From: Planctomycetota bacterium
GTDB lineage: Bacteria > Planctomycetota > Phycisphaerae > Sedimentisphaerales > SM23-30
Direction of reading: 5' to 3'
DNA length: 10,976 nucleotides
Assembly (NCBI GenBank): GCA_029573975.1
Contig: JAKQBU010000370.1
Location: 1 to 10,976 of the forward strand
Part shown: positions 6,076 to 10,976 of the stretch, in pieces
Layout: each line of letters begins with the position of its first letter
How positions within the stretch are numbered: the first letter of the stretch is position 1
Notes under the pieces: model-generated
Databases searched by the model: none
What the model was told of the DNA's origin: nothing
Seen by the model: the letters and a program-made list of their open reading frames with translations, nothing else
Program-made: the position numbers and the translations under genes

Positions 6076-7554
6076 ATGAAGAAAATCACACGCCGCAATT
6101 TTCTCAAATCATCCCTGATTAGTGCCGCCGGGGCGGGGCTTTCCGCCAGTCTGGCCGGCCGGACCTGGGCGCAAGTTACGGGGGCCAATGGAGATATACG
6201 CCTGGCGGTGGTGGGTTTTCACAACCAGGGCAGCGGCCACATCAACAATTTTATGAAAATCCCCGGTGTCCGGCTGGTGGCCATTTGTGATGTCGATAAA
6301 GATGTTTTGGGCAAAAAGGCGGAGGAGCTGGCCCAGCAAAATATCAAGGTGGATACCTATACGGATGTGCGTAAGCTATTGGAAGATAAGAATATAGACG
6401 CCATTAGCACGGCGACACCCAACCATTGGCACGCCTTGATCAGCATCTGGGCCTGTCAGGCGGGCAAGGATGTGTATGTGGAAAAGCCGGTGTCGCATAA
6501 CGTTTGGGAAGGCCGCAAGATCGTGGAAGCGGCCCGGAAATACAATCGTATTGTGCAGACCGGCACTCAGCGGCGTTCGGATTTCGGAGGGTATAAGAGT
6601 GCCTATGAGTATATCCGGGAGGGGAATCTTGGGAAGATAGTCGTGGTGCGCGGCTTTTGTTATAAACCGCGCAACAGCATAGGTTTAGTGAATGGTCCCC
6701 AGCCGATTCCGCCGGCGGTTGATTACAATCTCTGGTCGGGTCCGGCGCCGCTGGAGCCGTTAATGCGGCAAAACCTGCATTATGACTGGCACTGGGTCTG
6801 GCCGACGGGTAATGGTGATATCGGCAATCAGGGGATCCATGAGATGGATTTGTGCCGCTGGGCGACGGGGCAAAACCAGTTACCGCCGCGGGTGATGAGC
6901 ATCGGGGGCCGTTTCGGATATCAAGATGACGCGGAAACGGCGAATACCCAGATTGCGATTCTGGATTATCAGCCGGCCCCGATTATTTTTGAGGTGCGGG
7001 GCCTGCCGCAGGCAAAGGGGGATACCAATATGGATCATTATCGGGGGATTCGGATCGGCGTGGTGGTGGAATGCGAAGGCGGGTATTTCGCCGCGGGGGA
7101 AGGCGGCGGCTGGGTGTTTGACAATCAGGGAAACAAAATCAAGCAGTTTCAGGGGGATGGCGGCGGCAAACATATGTCGAATTTCATCGACGCGGTCCGC
7201 AGCCGCAAGGTGAGCGATCTGAACGCGGATATTCTGGAGGGGCATTTGTCCAGCGCCCTGTGCCATATATCGAATATTTCGTACCGGCTAGGCCAAAAGT
7301 CCTCGCCGGATGAAATCCGGAACACCCTGCAGGGGAATTCCCACGCCTTGGAAACCTTTGAGCGGTTCTATCAGCACCTGGATAGAAATTGGGTGAATCT
7401 GTGGGAAGAACCGGCGACGCTGGGGCCGTGGCTGACGATGAATCCGGAGACGGAGACCTTTGTCGGTGAGGGTGAGTATGGTTTGAGCCGCTGGGCCAAT
7501 GATCTGCTGACCAGAAGGTATCGTGAACCTTTTGTAGTCCCGGAAACGGTCTGA
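6076..7554 (+). CDS. Gfo/Idh/MocA family oxidoreductase with Tat signal
   Basis: This 492-residue protein is an NAD(P)-dependent sugar-type oxidoreductase of the Gfo/Idh/MocA family, apparently exported folded. The N-terminus carries a twin-arginine signal (R6-R7 in RRNFLK) with a hydrophobic core at about 12-27; cleavage after A32 is plausible. The Rossmann fold begins at about residue 41 with VVGFHNQGSG (45-54). The family motif EKP is at 136-138, its lysine being the usual catalytic residue. The C-terminal domain contains DWHWVWPTGNGDIGNQGIHE (237-256), a block common in exported members of this family. The start ATG is preceded by AGAGAGG eight bases upstream. It is the first gene of the operon under the predicted activated promoter, and its stop overlaps the next start (TGATG). 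Exported family members such as glucose-fructose oxidoreductase keep the nucleotide tightly bound and recycle it by dismutation; that this one does so is inference. A glycoside or free sugar is the likely substrate. Confidence 0.9.
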   Translation: MKKITRRNFLKSSLISAAGAGLSASLAGRTWAQVTGANGDIRLAVVGFHNQGSGHINNFMKIPGVRLVAICDVDKDVLGKKAEELAQQNIKVDTYTDVRKLLEDKNIDAISTATPNHWHALISIWACQAGKDVYVEKPVSHNVWEGRKIVEAARKYNRIVQTGTQRRSDFGGYKSAYEYIREGNLGKIVVVRGFCYKPRNSIGLVNGPQPIPPAVDYNLWSGPAPLEPLMRQNLHYDWHWVWPTGNGDIGNQGIHEMDLCRWATGQNQLPPRVMSIGGRFGYQDDAETANTQIAILDYQPAPIIFEVRGLPQAKGDTNMDHYRGIRIGVVVECEGGYFAAGEGGGWVFDNQGNKIKQFQGDGGGKHMSNFIDAVRSRKVSDLNADILEGHLSSALCHISNISYRLGQKSSPDEIRNTLQGNSHALETFERFYQHLDRNWVNLWEEPATLGPWLTMNPETETFVGEGEYGLSRWANDLLTRRYREPFVVPETV

Positions 7555-8384
7555 TGAAATTTGCCCTGTGTAACGAAATGTTCCAGAACCGGTCCGTGGA
7601 GGAGGTTTGCGCCATCGCCAGCCGGTTGGGGTATCATGGTTTGGAGCTGGCGCCTTTTACCCTCGCGGCTCGTGCCGATGCTATTTCCGCAGACCAGCGA
7701 AGGCAAATCCGGCAAACCGTCGGGGAGCATGGGCTGGAGGTGGTCGGTTTTCACTGGCTGCTGGCCGGCACGACCGGTTTGCATATGACGACGGCGGATA
7801 AGGAGATCCGGCGTAAGACGGGCGAATATTTTGGTGTGGTGATGGAATTGTGCCGGGATGTGGGAGGGGAGGTGCTGGTGATCGGTTCGCCGCAGCAGAG
7901 AAACGTGGCTGAGGGGCAGACGCCGGGGGAGGCCTGGCGGAATGCGGTGGATTTGTTTGGCTCCCTGCTGGACCGGGCGGAAAAGCTGGGGGTGGTCCTG
8001 TGCCTGGAGCCGCTGGCGCCGGTGGAGACCAACTTTATCAATATGGTTGGGGAGGGGTTGCGGATGGTTCGGGAAATCAACCATCCCCATTTTAAAATTC
8101 ATCTCGATGTGAAAGCGATGTGTTCTGAAAAAATACCTGTACCCGAGATCATTCGTTCCGTGAAAATAGATGAAATCGGGCATTTTCATGTGAATGATGA
8201 AAATTTATACGGGCCGGGCATGGGAAAGACGGATTACGGTCCCATTGCCGCCGCGATCCGGCAGATCGGGTGGGACCGGTGGCTGAGTGTGGAAGTTTTT
8301 AAATATGATCCGGATCCGGAAACGATTGCGGAAAAAAGTATCGAATATCTTCGTTCCTTTTGGCCGGGCACCGAACCCAATTAG
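7554..8384 (+). CDS. TIM-barrel sugar isomerase/epimerase (AP_endonuc_2 family)
   Basis: This 276-residue protein matches the xylose isomerase-like TIM-barrel family, which includes ketose 3-epimerases, IolE/IolI-type proteins and enzymes acting on 3-keto-glycosides. Probable metal ligands are at the expected spacing: E152 (CLEPL), D185 (HLDVKAM), H212 (HFHVND) and E247 (SVEVF). No signal peptide is visible, so it should act in the cytoplasm. Its ATG overlaps the TGA of the upstream oxidoreductase by one base, indicating translational coupling. Its own TAG stop (8382-8384) is embedded in the ribosome binding site of the next gene. Pairing of this family with Gfo/Idh/MocA enzymes is well known in inositol catabolism and in 3-keto-sugar or C-glycoside degradation, which suggests isomerisation, epimerisation or cleavage of an oxidised sugar. 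The exact reaction cannot be chosen from sequence. Confidence 0.85.
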   Translation: MKFALCNEMFQNRSVEEVCAIASRLGYHGLELAPFTLAARADAISADQRRQIRQTVGEHGLEVVGFHWLLAGTTGLHMTTADKEIRRKTGEYFGVVMELCRDVGGEVLVIGSPQQRNVAEGQTPGEAWRNAVDLFGSLLDRAEKLGVVLCLEPLAPVETNFINMVGEGLRMVREINHPHFKIHLDVKAMCSEKIPVPEIIRSVKIDEIGHFHVNDENLYGPGMGKTDYGPIAAAIRQIGWDRWLSVEVFKYDPDPETIAEKSIEYLRSFWPGTEPN

Positions 8385-8395
8385 AGGGAAAACCG

Positions 8396-10183
8396 ATGGC
8401 GAACAGAAACCCCAGTGAAAGATCAGAGAGCCGGATTCCGGCGAGTGTATCCGGAAAAGAGCGGGACACCCTGATTGCAGCCCGGGGTAGGGGGAATTGG
8501 GCGACGCTGGGGGCTTATGTCAAGTTATCGGGGCCGGGCTGGCTGCAAAGCGCGATTACGCTGGGGGGCGGTTCGCTGGCAGGGAGCCTGTATCTGGGGG
8601 TTATAGGAGGATACAGCCTGCTCTGGCTGCAGCCGCTGGCCATCATTCTGGGAGTGATCATGCTCAGTGCCATCAGTTATGTAACGCTATCGACCCGGCA
8701 GCGGCCCTTCGATGCGATTAACCGGCACATTAATCCGGTACTGGGCTGGGGCTGGGCGATTGCGACGGTGATGGCGAATCTGGTCTGGTCGATGCCGCAG
8801 TTCAGCCTGAGTACCGCGGCCATCCGGCAAAATTTGTTCCCTCAATGGTTCGAGAATAGCCGTCTTTCCGATGGTGCGGAAAAGCTGATGATTTGTGTCG
8901 GTATATTGATTTTATGTACGGCGGTGGTCTGGTTTTACGAGGCGGCGCGCAAGGGAATCCGGTTATTTGAGATTTTTCTAAAAATCGTAGTGGGAATCAT
9001 CGTCATTAGTTTTATCGGGGTAGTGATTAAAATGAGCCTCTCGCCGGAAGGCCTGGACTGGCAGGAAATTTTCGCGGGATTTATCCCGCATATTTCACTG
9101 GTGCTGGAACCGGTGAAAACCTTCGATCCCTATATCCAGGCGGTGGCGCCTGTTTTTCGTTCTTTCTGGACGCAACTGATCCTATCCCAGCAGCGGGATG
9201 TGATTATTTCCGCCGCGGCGACCGCGGTGGGGATCAATATGACCTTTTTGATGCCTTATACCCTTTTGAAGCGGGGATGGGACGAACACTTTCGGGGGCT
9301 GGCGATTTTTGATCTGGCTACGGGACTGGTCATTCCTTTCATCATTACCATCAGTTGCATCATCATTGCTTCGGCGTCGCAGTTTCACACGCGGCCGACG
9401 CCCGGCCTGCTGGGGGAAACCAATCCGCAGGGGCAGGTGATCCCGCCGAAGAAGAGCATCCTGGCCATAGCCGGGCAGCGCATTCAATTTGAAATCCGCA
9501 CGCAGGGACTGGCACAGGGGAAAGACCCGCAGGCCATCGAACAGGCGATCCGGAGTTTTGTGTCTTTGCCGGAACCGGAACAGATGGAGCGAATTCTGGC
9601 ATTACCGGCGGCGGATAAAAAGCTGGCGGCCATGCTGGATCAGCGGGATGCGTTTGATCTGGCCGGTTCGCTGGAGCCGCTGACGGGGCGGAAATTTTCG
9701 CATTATATTTTCGGGATCGGGGTGGTGGGGATGGCCGTATCCACGATTATCATGCTGATGCTGATTAACGGCTTTGCGGTCTGTGAAATGCTGCATAAGG
9801 AAACGGGCGGCTGGACCTATCGGCTGGCATGCCTGATGCCGGGGATCGGGATCCTGGGGCCGTTTTTGTGGAAAAAGGCGGCCTTCTGGCTGGCGGTACC
9901 GACATCCGTGTTCGGCATGACGCTGCTGCCGGTGGCGTATCTGACCTTTTTCCTGATGATGAATCAGCGGAGCCTGCTGGGTGGCAACATGCCCCGGGGC
10001 GGCAAACGGGTGGCCTGGAATCTCCTGATGGGAATCGCCACCGCGCTGGCGGCCTTTGCGAGTATCTGGTGTATCTGGTCGAAAATCCGCTGGTACGGTT
10101 TGGCGGTCATAGGGACCTTCACGGCCCTGGTTATTATCTTTTACCTGATGCGGAGAAACAGAATACGCGATGAAAATATATAA
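8396..10183 (+). CDS. Divergent NRAMP-family membrane transporter with altered metal site
   Basis: This 595-residue integral membrane protein resembles NRAMP (SLC11) transporters. Residues 45-77 align with the first NRAMP helix pair (GP.fL......G........GY.LLW), the segment around 280-290 with helix 6 (..MP....), and residues 418-450 with the loop and helix before the family's LePL.G...FgiG pattern. Canonical DPGN of helix 1 reads GGGS (57-60), and MPH of helix 6 reads MPY (286-288). The Asp and Asn metal ligands are thus replaced while the Met is kept. About 105 residues (330-435) form a polar region between two membrane segments, longer than I expect for the family. I chose ATG at 8396, with AGAGGG seven bases upstream, over the TTG at 8360. 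The end overlaps the next gene by 14 bases. Position in a sugar operon suggests the substrate may not be a classical divalent metal; a Mg2+- or Mn2+-type role for neighbouring metalloenzymes remains possible. Confidence 0.72.
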   Translation: MANRNPSERSESRIPASVSGKERDTLIAARGRGNWATLGAYVKLSGPGWLQSAITLGGGSLAGSLYLGVIGGYSLLWLQPLAIILGVIMLSAISYVTLSTRQRPFDAINRHINPVLGWGWAIATVMANLVWSMPQFSLSTAAIRQNLFPQWFENSRLSDGAEKLMICVGILILCTAVVWFYEAARKGIRLFEIFLKIVVGIIVISFIGVVIKMSLSPEGLDWQEIFAGFIPHISLVLEPVKTFDPYIQAVAPVFRSFWTQLILSQQRDVIISAAATAVGINMTFLMPYTLLKRGWDEHFRGLAIFDLATGLVIPFIITISCIIIASASQFHTRPTPGLLGETNPQGQVIPPKKSILAIAGQRIQFEIRTQGLAQGKDPQAIEQAIRSFVSLPEPEQMERILALPAADKKLAAMLDQRDAFDLAGSLEPLTGRKFSHYIFGIGVVGMAVSTIIMLMLINGFAVCEMLHKETGGWTYRLACLMPGIGILGPFLWKKAAFWLAVPTSVFGMTLLPVAYLTFFLMMNQRSLLGGNMPRGGKRVAWNLLMGIATALAAFASIWCIWSKIRWYGLAVIGTFTALVIIFYLMRRNRIRDENI

Positions 10184-10976
10184 GGTTGGAATCGTTGGGG
10201 CGGGAGTCATAGCCGATTTTCATGCCCGCGCCTGGCAGGAGATCACCAATGCCCGGTTGGTCGGCATTTGTGATACGGTTCCGGAGCGGGCCGAACGGCT
10301 GGCGGCAAAATATTCCTGCCGGGCCTTTTCCGGTTATGAGGCACTTTTTCAGGAAGATCTGGATCTGGTGACGATTGCCACTCCCAGCGGGGCGCATATG
10401 GAGCCGGTGATCGCAGCGGCGGGGGCAGGGCTGCATGTGATTTGCGAAAAACCGCTGGAGGTGACGCTGGAGCGGATCGACCGCATGATCGAGGCGCACC
10501 GGCAGGCGGGGACACGGTTGGGAGGGATTTTTCAGAACCGATTTCATGATGCGCTGGTTCCGCTGCGAACGGCAATACAAGACGGGCGGTTGGGGACTGT
10601 CACGTATGCGGGTGTTTATGTGCCGTGGTGGCGCGGGGCGGGGTATTATGAGAACAGTTGGCATGGCACGTGGAAGCTGGACGGCGGCGGGGCGCTGATG
10701 AATCAGTCGATTCATATGATTGATCTGCTTTGCGAGCTGATGGGGCCGGTGGAGTCGGTGCAGGCGCAGATGCATCACCTGGGCCACCCGCAGATTGAAG
10801 CGGAGGACACGGCGGCGGCGGTGCTGAAGTTTGCCGGCGGCCCGCTGGGGATTATCTATGGCACCACCGCTTCGTATCCGGGCCAGCCGCGGCGATTTGA
10901 GATTACCGGTACGCAGGGGACGGCTGTTTATGTGGAAGAGAGCCTGGCGGTCTGGCAATTCGAGCGGGAGGAGCCG
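10170..10976 (+). CDS. Gfo/Idh/MocA family oxidoreductase, cytoplasmic (cut by right edge)
   Basis: The first 269 residues of a second NAD(P)-dependent oxidoreductase are visible; the frame is still open at the window end. The dinucleotide-binding motif GAGVIA is at residues 10-15, an acidic D35 ends the second strand (GICD, favouring NAD over NADP), and the family EKP motif is at 93-95. The C-terminal domain begins at about 125 and shows GGGALMNQSIHMIDLL (172-187), where H182 corresponds to the usual active-site histidine. Unlike the first oxidoreductase of the operon it has no signal peptide, so it should be cytoplasmic. The start lies 14 bases inside the transporter gene. A GGAG is present but about 14 bases away, too far for a good site, so translation probably depends on coupling to the upstream gene. 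It likely oxidises or reduces a sugar intermediate of the same pathway. Most family members are 330-400 residues, so roughly 60-130 are missing. Confidence 0.88.
   Translation, partial: MKIYKVGIVGAGVIADFHARAWQEITNARLVGICDTVPERAERLAAKYSCRAFSGYEALFQEDLDLVTIATPSGAHMEPVIAAAGAGLHVICEKPLEVTLERIDRMIEAHRQAGTRLGGIFQNRFHDALVPLRTAIQDGRLGTVTYAGVYVPWWRGAGYYENSWHGTWKLDGGGALMNQSIHMIDLLCELMGPVESVQAQMHHLGHPQIEAEDTAAAVLKFAGGPLGIIYGTTASYPGQPRRFEITGTQGTAVYVEESLAVWQFEREEP

Noticed and set aside
6071..6079. Minimal reading frame ATG-CCA-TGA overlapping the start of the first operon gene
   Set aside because: It could in principle modulate initiation, but a two-codon frame next to a start is easily due to chance, and the ribosome binding site is better spaced for ATG 6076.
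7371..8189. Minus-strand open frame of 272 codons
   Set aside because: Antisense shadow across the junction of the oxidoreductase and the isomerase; rich in His, Pro, Arg and Gln as expected for a shadow frame.
8360..8395. TTG start extending the transporter by 12 residues
   Set aside because: It would overlap the isomerase gene without a ribosome binding site, whereas ATG at 8396 has AGAGGG at ideal spacing.
10134..10958. Minus-strand open frame of 274 codons
   Set aside because: Opposite the second oxidoreductase, which has clear GxGxxA and EKP motifs; no support of its own.
1..10976. tRNA, rRNA or CRISPR array
   Set aside because: No cloverleaf with CCA-proximal TTCGA-type arm, no rRNA-like stretch and no regularly spaced repeat-spacer pattern was seen.

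Overview
The window looks like chromosomal DNA of a free-living, carbohydrate-degrading bacterium, most likely a member of Planctomycetota (perhaps Phycisphaerae or a relative) or the wider PVC group. This is inferred from gene content: a Tat-exported Gfo/Idh/MocA oxidoreductase, a XylR-like regulator (sugar-binding domain plus AraC helix-turn-helix), sugar isomerase/epimerase neighbours, an NRAMP-like transporter inside a sugar operon, and a serine-recombinase remnant of a type I associate with this group. No rRNA or other marker gene is present, so the taxonomic call is tentative.

Left part (1-1161, minus strand): a metal-dependent amidohydrolase of the TIM-barrel amidohydrolase_2 type is followed after 19 bases by a putative lipoprotein that runs off the left edge. 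The two are probably co-transcribed. Bases 1162-1477 hold no recognisable gene.

Middle (1478-4597, plus strand): a frameshifted, truncated serine recombinase remnant is followed by two contiguous 25-bp imperfect direct repeats and then a complete 907-residue P2A-type (Ca2+-ATPase-like) P-type ATPase. Sampled 60-base lines of the ATPase are about 70% GC, against about 48-57% in sampled lines of the sugar operon. Together with the recombinase debris, this suggests the ATPase arrived by horizontal transfer. A short gap with two small hairpins separates it from the convergent regulator.

Right part (4714-10976): a XylR-like regulator on the minus strand is divergent from a tightly packed plus-strand operon. 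The operon order is Tat-exported Gfo/Idh/MocA oxidoreductase, TIM-barrel sugar isomerase/epimerase, divergent NRAMP-family membrane transporter, and a second, apparently cytoplasmic Gfo/Idh/MocA oxidoreductase cut by the right edge. Gene junctions are a 1-base stop/start overlap, an 11-base gap and a 14-base overlap. The divergent intergenic region carries two direct repeats exactly 21 bp apart, lying just upstream of a good sigma70-like promoter. That is the geometry expected for activation by an AraC-family protein.

Working model (inference): the regulator senses a sugar or glycoside and switches on the operon. The exported oxidoreductase may oxidise or dismutate the glycoside outside the cytoplasm. 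The NRAMP-like protein, which has lost the canonical Asp/Asn metal ligands of its first membrane helix, may import the product or another non-classical substrate. The epimerase and second oxidoreductase would finish processing inside the cell. The transporter and the operator are the most interesting points.
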